Below, piece after piece: positions 48,292 through 56,839 of a stretch of 64,000 nt of DNA. The DNA comes from Streptomyces avermitilis MA-4680 = NBRC 14893 (GTDB lineage Bacteria > Actinomycetota > Actinomycetes > Streptomycetales > Streptomycetaceae): contig NC_003155.5 in assembly GCF_000009765.2 (NCBI RefSeq), positions 930,001 to 994,000 of the forward strand. Direction: 5' to 3'. Each line of letters opens with the position of its first letter. Positions within the stretch are counted from its first letter, which is position 1. Below the pieces are notes generated by a model. That model saw only the letters and a list, made by a program, of their open reading frames with translations, was not told the origin of the DNA and did no database searches. Position numbers and translations under genes: made by a program.

Positions 48292-49311
48292 ATGAAGTTC
48301 ACCAACGATCTGTATATCGCCTCGGCCGCGTCCTGGCTGCCGGACGTGGTCTCGGTGGACGAGGCCATCGCGGCGGGACTGGTCGACGACGAGCACCGGA
48401 ACCTGGGCTACGAGTCGATCGCCGTGGCCGACGGCGTCGCCGGCCCCGAGATGGCCGTCCGCGCCGGCCGGCTGGCCCTGGAGCGGGCCGTCGGGATAGA
48501 GCGGGACGAGGTCGGTCTCGTCCTGCACTCGTCCTGCGGTTTCCAGGGACACGAGATGTGGCCCGCGGCGGCCTACGTCGCGAACGAGACGGTGGGCCCG
48601 GCCGCTCCCGGCTTCGACCTCCAGCAGCGCTGCAACGCCGGACTGGGCTCGCTGTGCCTGGCCGCCGGCTACGTCGACGCCGGTTTCACCTCCGCGGTCC
48701 TGCTGACCACCGGAGACAACTTCGCCCCGCCCTGGGTCGACCGCTGGAACGTACAGCTCAACTTCATCTTCGCGGACGGCGGCACCGCTCTGGTGCTGTC
48801 CGGGCGGCAGGGCTTCGCGCGCGTCGTCTCCGCCACCCTGGGCGCCGACAACTCCCTGGAGCGGTGGAACCGGGGGACGGCCCCGTTCGCCACCGCGCCC
48901 GGCCTCGAAATGCCGCTGCCGTTGCGCGAACGCGGCCTTCAGCACGCGGTCACTCCGGAGGCCGAGGGCTCCTGGGAACGCTATGAGGCCGCCCTCATGG
49001 ACACGACCCGGCGAGCGCTGAGTGAGGCCCAGGTGGGCGTCGAGGACATATCCCGTGTGGTGATGCCTCTCATCCACCGCGGTGTCTCACCCGAGAACTA
49101 CGAACTGCTCGGCTTCACCGAGAAGCAGAGCACCTGGGACCTCGGCCGCCTGGTGGGCCACGTCGCCGCGGGCGACCAGTTCCTCGGCCTCGAACACCTG
49201 GTCAAGCAAGGCACAGTGGGACCGGGCGACCTCGTCCTGCTCGTCGCGGCCGGCGAGGGATTCAGCTATTCCGCCGCGGTCGTGGAGATCCTCGACGTCC
49301 CGTCCTGGTGA
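48292..49311 (+). CDS. KAS III-like protein with a Cys-His-Asp triad
   Basis: A 339-residue thiolase-fold protein of the 3-oxoacyl-ACP synthase III type. The nucleophile Cys 114 is in DLQQRCNAGLGSLCLAAGY. His 262 lies in PLIHRGVSPENY. Where FabH has Asn, it has Asp 295 in VGHVAAGDQFLGL. This Cys-His-Asp triad is that of CerJ-like ketosynthase homologues, which transfer acyl groups to sugar or other alcohols rather than condense carbon chains. GAAGGA precedes the ATG. No acyl carrier protein or PKS gene adjoins it. Acyltransferase activity is inferred from the triad. Confidence 0.82.
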   Translation: MKFTNDLYIASAASWLPDVVSVDEAIAAGLVDDEHRNLGYESIAVADGVAGPEMAVRAGRLALERAVGIERDEVGLVLHSSCGFQGHEMWPAAAYVANETVGPAAPGFDLQQRCNAGLGSLCLAAGYVDAGFTSAVLLTTGDNFAPPWVDRWNVQLNFIFADGGTALVLSGRQGFARVVSATLGADNSLERWNRGTAPFATAPGLEMPLPLRERGLQHAVTPEAEGSWERYEAALMDTTRRALSEAQVGVEDISRVVMPLIHRGVSPENYELLGFTEKQSTWDLGRLVGHVAAGDQFLGLEHLVKQGTVGPGDLVLLVAAGEGFSYSAAVVEILDVPSW

Positions 49312-49581
49312 CAGCCGGCCTCCGACAGCGCGGCGTCTGCCCCCGGTGTCTGCTCCGAGCGACGGACGCGCTCTGCGTGTGGCGGGCCGGGAACGGGCGC
49401 GGCGAAGGACTACGTCACGGGTGCGATCGCGGCGGGCCACCCGCGGAAGCCGGTCTCGGCCCCGTCGACCGCGGCCGGCGGACGCGCGCGGGCGGGTGAG
49501 CCCGGAGGGGCCCGATCCGAGTGCCCGGTGAGGCAGCGTCGTCTCGGGACCTCCGGGCCCCTGGGGCGGACCGCTCAACGG

Positions 49582-52500
49582 TCACACGGTGAAGCGGTGG
49601 CTTCCCGAGCCGACCTCGAACACCGCGCAGCCGTCCTCCGCGCGCACGAACGTTCCGTGCGTGTGCTGGACGCGGTCGGGGTGATCCGCCGGGATCCACA
49701 CCTCGGCGGTGGTGTTGGGCGGCACGCTGCACGTCAGCACGAAGCCGCCGGACCGCTGCTGCCACCGGGTCGACACCGGACCGTGGAGAGAGGCGAACGT
49801 GGCCCGGGCGGAGGTGACTTCGCCGCCCGGGCGGGGGCGGATGACGACCTGCCGGTAACCCGCTCGGCCCGGAGCGATGCCGGCGATGTTGGCGTACATC
49901 CATTCACCCACCGAGCCGTAGGCGTAGTGGTTGAAGGAGTTCATCTCCGGGGTCTGGAAACCGCCGTCCGGCTGGATGGAGTCCCAGCGCTCCCACATGG
50001 TGGTGGACCCCTTGTCGATCGGGTACCCCCAGCTGGGGAAGGTGCGCTGGTGCAACAGCCGGTAGGCGACATCGGTGTGACCGGTGTCGGTGAGGACGGG
50101 CAGCAGCCGTGGGGTGCCGAGGAAGCCGGTCGACAGATGCCAGTCCTTCGCCTCGATGAGGGCGACGAGACGGTCGGCCGCCGCCTTGCGCAGGGCGTCC
50201 GGCACCAGGTTCATGGACAGCGTGAGGACGTAGGCCGACTGCGTGTCGCCCTTCACCTTGCCGTCGGATGCGACGTACGCCGTCTGGAACGCCTTGCGTA
50301 TGCGGGTGAAGAGGTCGGTGTAGGGCGCGGCGTCCTTGCCCAACTCCGTTGCCATCCGCGCTGCCAGGTCGGCGCTGTGCGCGAAGTAGGCGGTCGCGAT
50401 GACGTCCTTGGGCGTCTCGTCGGACACGTTCAGCCAGTCGCCGTAGCCGTCGGCCGGCCGCAGCAGGCCGTCACTGTGCTTCTCCAGATACCTCAGCCAG
50501 GCGTGCACGGACGGCAAGGCGTCCGCGAGGACCTGTCGGTCGCCGTACGCCTGATAGAGGGCCCACGGGACCGTGACACCGGCGTCTCCCCAGCCCGCGA
50601 CGCCGTTGCCGAGGTTGCCCACGGCGGGTGCCACGTCCGTGAAGGCACCGTCCGACGTCTGCGCGTCGCGGAGATCGACCAGCCACTTGGTGAGGAAGCG
50701 GGCCGACTCCATCGTGTAGGCGGCCGTCGGCGCGAAGACGTTGATGTCGCCCGTCCAGCCGAGCCGTTCATCACGGGCCGGAGTGTCCGTCGGAACGGAG
50801 AGGAAGTTGCCGCGCTGACCCCAAGTGATGTTGCTGTGCAGCTTGTTGAGCATCGGCACGTTCGTCTCGAACTCGAACGTGAACGGCGCGGAGGTGTGCA
50901 TGACCCGCCCGGTCACGGACGTCGTCGACGGCTTGCCGGGGAATCCGGTCACTTCGACGTAGCGGAATCCGTGGAAGGTGAAACGAGGCTCATAGGTCTC
51001 CTCACCTTGTCCCTTGAGGGTGTACGTGTCCGTCGCCGCGGCCGACCGCAGGTTCGCGGTGTAGATCGTGCCGTCGGGGTTGAGGACCTCCGCGTGCCGC
51101 AACCGCACCGTGGTGCCCGCGTCGCCCGACACGCGCAGCCGCACCGACCCGACCATGTTCTGGCCCAGGTCGAGGACGAAGACGCCCGGCTTGGGCTCGG
51201 TGACCTTTCTGGCGGGGAGTTCTTTCGCGATGCGCACGGGACCGTCCACCTGCGCGACGATCTGCTCCGGGACATCGTTGTCAGCGCCGCGCACCGCGAG
51301 CCACGCCCGGTCGTCGAAGCCCGGTGAGGTCCACCCGGCTGTCTCTTTCCGCGCGTCGTAGGTCTCGCCCGACAGCAGGTCGGCGGACACGATCGGTCCC
51401 GAGGCGGCACGCCAGTCGGGCCCCGACGTGATGCGTTCACTGGTCCCGTCGGCGTACTCCACCTCCAACTGGGCGAGAAGCGCCGGGCGTTCCCCGTACT
51501 GGTGCGGACCGAACATGCCGACGTTGCCCGCGTACCAGCCGGGGGCCACATAGGCGGCGAGCGCATTGGCGCCCGGGCGGACGGAGCTGGTGACATCGTA
51601 GGTCTGGTACTGCACGCGCTTGCGGTAGTCGGTCCAGCCTGGGGCGAGTTGGTCGCGTCCCACGCGCCGGCCGTTCAGATGCGCCTCGTACAGGCCGAGA
51701 GCCGTGGCATACAGACGGGCGCGGCTCACCTTCTTGTGCGGCAGCCGGAACTCGTGGCGCAGTTGGTTCGCGGCGGACGCGACCGGCGCGACCCGGCCCC
51801 ACGGCCCGGCTCCCCATGCGGCGGCCACCTTTGCCGCCGGCCATCCGCTGTCGTCGAAGTCCGGCTCGCGCCAGCCGTCGGCCGGCTCGTGGTCCGTGGA
51901 CTTCCACGAGGCGTCACTGAAGATCTTCTTCTCGCCGGAGGCCGTGGTGAGGACCAGTACGCAGATCCAGCCGGCGGGCCCGACGGAGGCGTTGGAGGCG
52001 GAGACCGCCAGGGTGTTGTTGCCGGAGTGCACGTGGTCCAGGACGTCTATGACGGCCGGACGACGCCAGCCCTCGTTGTCGGCCTCCAGGTCCGTGCGCG
52101 CCACCTCGGCGCCGTCGACGGAGACGGCGTAGACGTTGTCCGCGCTGATGGCCAGCGTGGCCCCGGTGATGTCGTCCGGCAGGTCGACGGTACGGCGGAA
52201 CCACCGGGTGGCCGCCGGAGCGCTGTTCGCCGGTTCGCCCTCGGGGAACCAGATCCACGAACTGCCCTCCAGGGAAGGGGCCTCCGTGAGGGGCGCGGGA
52301 GCGGAGATCCACTTCGCGGACCACTGGGACGCGCCCATCAGGCCGGTCTCCCACCACGAGGGCGCGCTCCACTCCGAGGCGCCACCGTCGGCATCCCACA
52401 CCCGCACCGACCAGAAGTAGCGGGTACGGGGCTTCAGTGGCGGACCGGCGTACGGGACGAGGACGGAATCGTCCGAGACGACCTTGCCGCTGTCCCACAC

Positions 52501-52791
52501 GTCCGGGTGGGACAGGCCCGCGGCGCTCGATGCGACACGCACTTGATACGCGCTCTGGCGCCGGCCCGGTGCGGCCGAGGCCATCGGCCAGCTCAGGCGC
52601 GGGTGGGCCGCGTCCAGGCCCAGTGGTCGCTGAACGTATTCGACGCTCGGAGAGGTGACTCGCAAGGCACTCATGCCCGCCCTTCCCTCGGCAGACGTGG
52701 GCGCGGGCGCGGCCACGCCGGGTCCGGCTCCGGCAGCCACGGCGCCCACCGTGGCTGCGGCGCCCGCGAGGATGTTCCTTCTACTGATCAC
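49582..52791 (-). CDS. Tat-exported GH78 alpha-L-rhamnosidase
   Basis: A 1069-residue multidomain glycosidase. It starts at a GTG with AGGGG eight bases upstream and has a Tat signal (ISRRNILAGAAATVGAVAAG). N-terminal beta domains are followed by the (alpha/alpha)6 catalytic barrel. The general-acid region DERLGWTGDINVFAPTAAYT lies near residue 675 and the second catalytic segment TTMWERWDSIQ near 930, both conserved in GH78. It hydrolyses terminal rhamnose from plant glycosides or polysaccharides outside the cell. A LacI-type operator lies just before the start. Confidence 0.92.
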   Translation of the reverse strand: MISRRNILAGAAATVGAVAAGAGPGVAAPAPTSAEGRAGMSALRVTSPSVEYVQRPLGLDAAHPRLSWPMASAAPGRRQSAYQVRVASSAAGLSHPDVWDSGKVVSDDSVLVPYAGPPLKPRTRYFWSVRVWDADGGASEWSAPSWWETGLMGASQWSAKWISAPAPLTEAPSLEGSSWIWFPEGEPANSAPAATRWFRRTVDLPDDITGATLAISADNVYAVSVDGAEVARTDLEADNEGWRRPAVIDVLDHVHSGNNTLAVSASNASVGPAGWICVLVLTTASGEKKIFSDASWKSTDHEPADGWREPDFDDSGWPAAKVAAAWGAGPWGRVAPVASAANQLRHEFRLPHKKVSRARLYATALGLYEAHLNGRRVGRDQLAPGWTDYRKRVQYQTYDVTSSVRPGANALAAYVAPGWYAGNVGMFGPHQYGERPALLAQLEVEYADGTSERITSGPDWRAASGPIVSADLLSGETYDARKETAGWTSPGFDDRAWLAVRGADNDVPEQIVAQVDGPVRIAKELPARKVTEPKPGVFVLDLGQNMVGSVRLRVSGDAGTTVRLRHAEVLNPDGTIYTANLRSAAATDTYTLKGQGEETYEPRFTFHGFRYVEVTGFPGKPSTTSVTGRVMHTSAPFTFEFETNVPMLNKLHSNITWGQRGNFLSVPTDTPARDERLGWTGDINVFAPTAAYTMESARFLTKWLVDLRDAQTSDGAFTDVAPAVGNLGNGVAGWGDAGVTVPWALYQAYGDRQVLADALPSVHAWLRYLEKHSDGLLRPADGYGDWLNVSDETPKDVIATAYFAHSADLAARMATELGKDAAPYTDLFTRIRKAFQTAYVASDGKVKGDTQSAYVLTLSMNLVPDALRKAAADRLVALIEAKDWHLSTGFLGTPRLLPVLTDTGHTDVAYRLLHQRTFPSWGYPIDKGSTTMWERWDSIQPDGGFQTPEMNSFNHYAYGSVGEWMYANIAGIAPGRAGYRQVVIRPRPGGEVTSARATFASLHGPVSTRWQQRSGGFVLTCSVPPNTTAEVWIPADHPDRVQHTHGTFVRAEDGCAVFEVGSGSHRFTV

Positions 52792-52812
52792 AGCGGCCCC
52801 TAGAGGTAGAAG

Positions 52813-52826
52813 GTGAATCGATTCAC
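52813..52826. promoter_or_regulatory. LacI-family operator before the rhamnosidase
   Basis: GTGAATCGATTCAC is a perfect 14-bp palindrome with the central CG typical of LacI-family operators. It lies 21 bp upstream of the GTG start, suited to repression. The only LacI-family gene in the window is at 53914-54960; another regulator elsewhere is equally possible. Confidence 0.7.
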
Positions 52827-52938
52827 AGCGGTGAACGTAGGGGGCGCACGAGACGCGCGTCAATGAGCGTGCGTAGCCTTTGTTCGCCGACGATCAGGCA
52901 GCCTGCGGGAACGGACGGAGGCTGTCCGATTCGGCGGT

Positions 52939-52976
52939 GCCGCACTCGGATTGAACCCTTTCAATTCGAGTGCGGC
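52939..52976 (-). terminator. Terminator after the toxin gene
   Basis: A 17-bp stem (with one G-T pair) begins GCCGCACTCG and closes around a CCCT loop. It lies between the toxin stop and the rhamnosidase promoter and should end the antitoxin-toxin transcript. Confidence 0.8.
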
Positions 52977-53145
52977 GCCGATTCCAGCACACTCGCCCAT
53001 CCCAGTACGAGCACCACGTACGCACCGCCGTCCGCCTCGCCACGGTGGGCAGACGGCGGAGGTCAGCCGAGTACGGGCGGGCGGTGGCCGGCCTCCCCCG
53101 TCCAGCCAGGGGTTCTAGGGGTTCTACCTGCCCGGCTGAGGCGGG

Positions 53146-53523
53146 TCAGACCTTCCAGGTGCGCAGTTGGTCGGCGACGGCGAGGATGCCGAGGCGGGTG
53201 TCGCGGATCTTGCTGACGAGGTCGGACAGGGCGCCGTAGGGCGGGTCGATGCCCTCACCGGACTGGTCCATGTACTGGGCGGCGATGAACGCGGCGAACA
53301 GGCTGTTGCGGTGCGGGAGAGGCTCCAGGCGCACGATGGTGTGCATCAGCGCGGCCGCCCGCCACGCGGCGTCCGGGTCAGCTGCGGCGAGCGTCGGCAG
53401 CTTGGTCTTGTGGCGGGCGATCGCCGCCACAAGCGCGGAGTAGTCCGAGACCGACATGTCCTCACGGCCGAGGGCGGCCTCCTGGACGTCGAGCAGCCAG
53501 GAGACGTCGACATAGAAGTGCAT
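53146..53523 (-). CDS. Doc/Fic-like toxin
   Basis: A 125-residue protein: MHFYVDVSWLLDVQEAALGR, then helices and LEPLPHRNSLFAAFIAAQYM. This resembles the 'Fic family' toxin component of streptomycete type II systems, where the canonical HPFxxGN loop is degenerate (here HRNSLFAAF). The missing Gly and first Fic His argue against normal AMPylation or phosphorylation, so activity is doubtful or altered. Its ATG overlaps the antitoxin stop (ATGA), which supports a toxin-antitoxin pair. Confidence 0.7.
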   Translation of the reverse strand: MHFYVDVSWLLDVQEAALGREDMSVSDYSALVAAIARHKTKLPTLAAADPDAAWRAAALMHTIVRLEPLPHRNSLFAAFIAAQYMDQSGEGIDPPYGALSDLVSKIRDTRLGILAVADQLRTWKV

Positions 53524-53762
53524 CAGGCGGCCGCGGCCCCGTCCCGGCGCTCGGACGGCGGCACCTCGTCGGCGAACGCGTCGTCGAACTCACGCCGCAA
53601 CCGGTCGGCCCACGCGGTAGCCCCAGCGACGAACTGCTTGCGCTGCATCTCGCGGACGCCGAGGTCGTGCAGGTACTGCTTGAGGCTCTTGCCCTCGGCC
53701 GCGGCAGCCGCGCGCACACCCTCGAGCTCTTCGTCGGTGAAGGACACATTCAGTGATGGCAT
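53523..53762 (-). CDS. Ribbon-helix-helix-type antitoxin
   Basis: A 79-residue protein: MPSLNVSFTDEELEGVRAAA then AEGKSLKQYLHDLGVREM forms a ribbon-helix-helix. The C-terminal half is an acidic, flexible toxin-binding tail (DDAFADEVPPSERRD). It is upstream of and coupled to the toxin gene. An upstream extension of the frame is not homologous. The short AGGT before the start is weak. GGTACC and ATCGAT palindromes next to the start could be its operator. Confidence 0.75.
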   Translation of the reverse strand: MPSLNVSFTDEELEGVRAAAAAEGKSLKQYLHDLGVREMQRKQFVAGATAWADRLRREFDDAFADEVPPSERRDGAAAA

Positions 53763-53913
53763 ACATCGATGGTACCTAGTTGGTGCCTGGGGCGTCAGGC
53801 CCCACACGGTCACGGCGGGGACACCGAGAGAAGCCGACAGCCCCGCCGCCACCAAAACCCTCCTCGCCGACAGGTGTCTCACACCCCACTGCACGGCCCT
53901 CGGACCCCGTTGA

Positions 53914-54960
53914 TCAGGCCGTTTTCCGGAGGATCAGCCGGGTGGGAGTGATGACACGGTGAAGCGAGTGGTCGCCATCGTCCAGGGGCGTGGCCGGGAT
54001 CCGTTCGAACAGCAGACGCGCCATCAGGCGTCCCATGCCCTCGATGTCCTGGTGCACGGTCGTCAGTGACGGTTCGGTGGTCTCCACAAGTGGTGGCAGG
54101 TCGTCGAAACCGATGACAGCGACGTCCTCAGGGACCCTGCGCCCGTGCTCCTTCAGTACGCGCAGCGCGCCACAGGCCATCAGGTCCGACGCGGCGAAGA
54201 CCGCGTCCAGGTCGGGACACCGGGCCAGCAGCTCGGCCATGGCGTCCACCCCGCCCCGCAAGGTGAAGTCGCCCTCGACGATCAGATCGGGTGCGCTGTC
54301 CGGCAGCACGTCCCGGTAGCCGTCGAGCCGGTCGACCGCGGCCGCCTGGTTGAGCGGGCCGGTGATGGTTGCGATGCGTTCGCGTCCCTGCGCGACCAGA
54401 TGGCGGACGGCCTCCCGGGCTCCGCCGCGATTGTCGGCATCGACGTACGTGTACCGGTGACCGCGGTCCTCCGGGCTGAGGACCGGGCGCCCGCCGAAGA
54501 CGGCAGGCAGGCCCATCCGATCGACCATCTCCGGAAGCGGGTCGTCCCCGCGCAACGAGAACAGCAGTGCGCCGTCGACGTGCCCGCCGCCCAGGAAGTT
54601 GCCCACGCGCGGGTAGTCGTCCGGCTCCTCGATCAGCAGCAGCACCAACTGCGCGCCCTGGCGGACGAGTTCTTGACGGATGCCGCGCAGGTGCCGGTCG
54701 AAGAACGGGTCGACGAAGAGGCGATTCTGCGGCTCGGTCACCACGACAGCGATCGCGTCGTTTCGCCGGGTGACCAAGCTCCGGGCGGCCTGGTTGGGCA
54801 CGTAACCGAGCTCGGCCACCGCGGTGCGAACACGTTCGGCGACCGCGGGGCTCACTCGCGGCGAGCCGTTGATCAGGCGCGACACGGTGGACCGTGACAC
54901 CCCGGACTGCCGGGCCACGTCCTCGAGCGTGGGGCGTTGTCCTTGGGACCGTCCGGTCAC
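53914..54960 (-). CDS. LacI-family transcriptional regulator, NtdR-like by context
   Basis: A 348-residue LacI-family protein: N-terminal HTH (TLEDVARQSGVSRSTVSRLI), hinge and periplasmic-binding-protein-like effector domain (residues 65-340) with VIGFDDLPPLVETTEPSLTT. Its GTG start overlaps the ntdC-like stop (GTGA), so it is co-translated with the kanosamine genes. The B. subtilis ntd operon is controlled by a LacI-family protein, NtdR. The shared regulator class and genes suggest the same role, with a kanosamine-related sugar as effector. Orthology to NtdR itself is not shown by sequence. Confidence 0.85.
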   Translation of the reverse strand: MTGRSQGQRPTLEDVARQSGVSRSTVSRLINGSPRVSPAVAERVRTAVAELGYVPNQAARSLVTRRNDAIAVVVTEPQNRLFVDPFFDRHLRGIRQELVRQGAQLVLLLIEEPDDYPRVGNFLGGGHVDGALLFSLRGDDPLPEMVDRMGLPAVFGGRPVLSPEDRGHRYTYVDADNRGGAREAVRHLVAQGRERIATITGPLNQAAAVDRLDGYRDVLPDSAPDLIVEGDFTLRGGVDAMAELLARCPDLDAVFAASDLMACGALRVLKEHGRRVPEDVAVIGFDDLPPLVETTEPSLTTVHQDIEGMGRLMARLLFERIPATPLDDGDHSLHRVITPTRLILRKTA

Positions 54961-55991
54961 ATGCGTCCTCCGATCCGGAGCAGTTCTTGCAGAACCTGCT
55001 GGGCCTGGTAGCCGTCCTCGAAGTCTGCCAGAGTTCCCGATCTCTGGGATGCGGTTACGGCACCGGCCCAGTCGTGGAGTTGGTCGAGGAAGGAGTCTCC
55101 CCAGCCGGTGACTTCTCCCCGTGGATCGTCGAGCCGGCTGGGCCCGAGGAGCTTCACCTGCTCCCAGTCGATCCCGGTCCGCAGATGAAGGACCGGACCG
55201 TCCTGCGAGTCGTGGGAAAGGTCGCCGCGGCTTCCCATGGCAGCCAGCGTGAACCCGGTCTCTTCGGGCTGTGAGGCCTTGGAAGCGGTCAGCGTGAAGG
55301 ACGGGCCGCCCTCGATCCGGCCGCTGACGAAAGCATGATCGTCCACCTCCACGGCGTGACCGCCCTTGGCGGCGACCTTCGTCCGGAGCGCGACTTGGCA
55401 GCTCGCGAGATCGACGGGGCTCCGGAAGAGGTGATGGAGCATGTCGATCAAGTGCACTCCGAGGTCACCGAGTGCGCCACTGGTATGGCCTTCCGCCGCG
55501 CTGTCGCGCCAGGTGAAGTGCTGACGGGTGAGCGCGCTGGCACGTTTGAAAGCGACGTCGACGTGGACGACGCGTCCGAGCATCCCTTCACCGATGCGAT
55601 TGCGGGCTTCTCGGATCACGTTGAGGTAGCGGTAATTGAATCCCACGGCGCACACGCCTGGTGCGACCGCGGCCAGGGCGCGCATGTCGGCCGCTTGCAG
55701 CAGGGAGACTGCCATGGGCTTCTCGCACAGCACGCTCCTGCCGTACGCGACCGCCTCACGCGCGTAGTCGGCATGTGTTCGGTTCGGCGAGGCGACCACC
55801 ACACCGTCGGACGCCTTGTACAGCTCGTCGGGGGACGCGAACGCCACCGTTCCCGACGCGCGGGCCAAGGACTGTGCTCTCTCCCGGTCCAGGTCGAATA
55901 CGCCTGTCAATAACGTGTTCTCACAGGCCGCCACCGCTTCGGCGTGCATGTGGCCGATGTTGCCGGCGCCTATGATTCCCACTCGCATCAC
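54957..55991 (-). CDS. ntdC: Gfo/Idh/MocA oxidoreductase, NtdC-like glucose-6-phosphate 3-dehydrogenase
   Basis: A 344-residue NAD-dependent sugar dehydrogenase. The Rossmann loop is VGIIGAGNIGHMHAEAV and the EKP motif VLCEKPMAVS (Glu 89, Lys 90, Pro 91). A catalytic His/Asp pair appears in GDLGVHLIDMLHHLF. Length matches NtdC (about 350). In B. subtilis NtdC oxidises C3 of glucose 6-phosphate. Its GTG start overlaps the ntdB-like stop, and its stop overlaps the LacI start, so the three are translationally coupled. The specific reaction is inferred from the full ntdABC set. Confidence 0.82.
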   Translation of the reverse strand: MMRVGIIGAGNIGHMHAEAVAACENTLLTGVFDLDRERAQSLARASGTVAFASPDELYKASDGVVVASPNRTHADYAREAVAYGRSVLCEKPMAVSLLQAADMRALAAVAPGVCAVGFNYRYLNVIREARNRIGEGMLGRVVHVDVAFKRASALTRQHFTWRDSAAEGHTSGALGDLGVHLIDMLHHLFRSPVDLASCQVALRTKVAAKGGHAVEVDDHAFVSGRIEGGPSFTLTASKASQPEETGFTLAAMGSRGDLSHDSQDGPVLHLRTGIDWEQVKLLGPSRLDDPRGEVTGWGDSFLDQLHDWAGAVTASQRSGTLADFEDGYQAQQVLQELLRIGGRM

Positions 55992-56839
55992 GGTAGAACC
56001 CCCCTGAGCTCGGACAAGATTGCGTCGGCGTGAGATCTCGCGGACACCTGCGGATACCGGGCTCGGGCCTCCTCGGTACAGTTCCCGACCAGAAGTCCCC
56101 GGCCGACGGCGGTGAGCATCTCCAGGTCGTTGCCGCTGTCCCCGAAGGCGAAAGCGTCCGCCTCACTCACCGCGTACAGGCGGCATATGTACTCGACAAT
56201 GTGACGCTTGCCGCAGTCCCGGGGAAGGAAGTCGACGTCATAGCAGTCGTCCGGATCCCCGGCGGCCGGATTGCAGCGGCTCAGGTTCACACCGAGCGAG
56301 AGCCTGTCCGCGGTGCGCCTGATCAGAGCGAGTTGACGAGCGTCCCGCTCGGGATCCTGCGCGAAGTAGTAGTAACTGATCACGCGGCTGCCGGGAGCGC
56401 GACAGGACTGTGGAACGAGCGGCACTCCCCGCGTGCGCAGTTCCCGGAAGGCCTCCTCCGCAAGGCCTTCCAAGTGCTCGCCGGTGGTGAGCATCCGCCG
56501 TTGCCAGCCCGGCTCCGGCTGTATCCCCGCCTCGCTGATGACGTGCAACTCGGTGCCGAGCGAGCAGGCTATGAAGTGCGGCAGGAAACGGAGGCCGTGC
56601 CGACGGGCCTTGCCCAGCACGGACGACAACGAGCTGCCGGTCACCCAGCCGAACAGCAGCCCGTGCCGCTCGCCGGCGTCCTCGAGGTAGTTCTCCAGCG
56701 CTTGCCGAGAACGCACCTGTTCAGGTGTGCCGCTGTGCGCCAGGTACGTCTCGTCGAAGTCGGAGAACACCACGGTCCGGACGGTTGACGCTGTCGGCAG
56801 CGGGCCTATGTCAGTGAGCGGTGGCACGGAATGCGGCAT
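55988..56839 (-). CDS. ntdB: HAD phosphatase, NtdB-like kanosamine-6-phosphate phosphatase
   Basis: A 283-residue HAD type IIB hydrolase, the same length as B. subtilis NtdB (about 282). Motif I is VVFSDFDETYLAH (nucleophile Asp 27), motif II WVTGSS, and motif III/IV the Lys in CGKRHIVEY and FGDSGNDLEML. The cap domain carries VNLSRCNPAAGDPDDCYDVD. In kanosamine synthesis it removes phosphate from kanosamine 6-phosphate. The gene overlaps the ntdA-like gene by 29 bp and ntdC by four, giving an unbroken unit. Confidence 0.82.
   Translation of the reverse strand: MPHSVPPLTDIGPLPTASTVRTVVFSDFDETYLAHSGTPEQVRSRQALENYLEDAGERHGLLFGWVTGSSLSSVLGKARRHGLRFLPHFIACSLGTELHVISEAGIQPEPGWQRRMLTTGEHLEGLAEEAFRELRTRGVPLVPQSCRAPGSRVISYYYFAQDPERDARQLALIRRTADRLSLGVNLSRCNPAAGDPDDCYDVDFLPRDCGKRHIVEYICRLYAVSEADAFAFGDSGNDLEMLTAVGRGLLVGNCTEEARARYPQVSARSHADAILSELRGVLP

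Noticed and set aside
52863..53145. Possible small gene between the rhamnosidase and toxin
   Set aside because: The stretch is explained by a terminator hairpin and the rhamnosidase promoter; open frames lack starts and composition.
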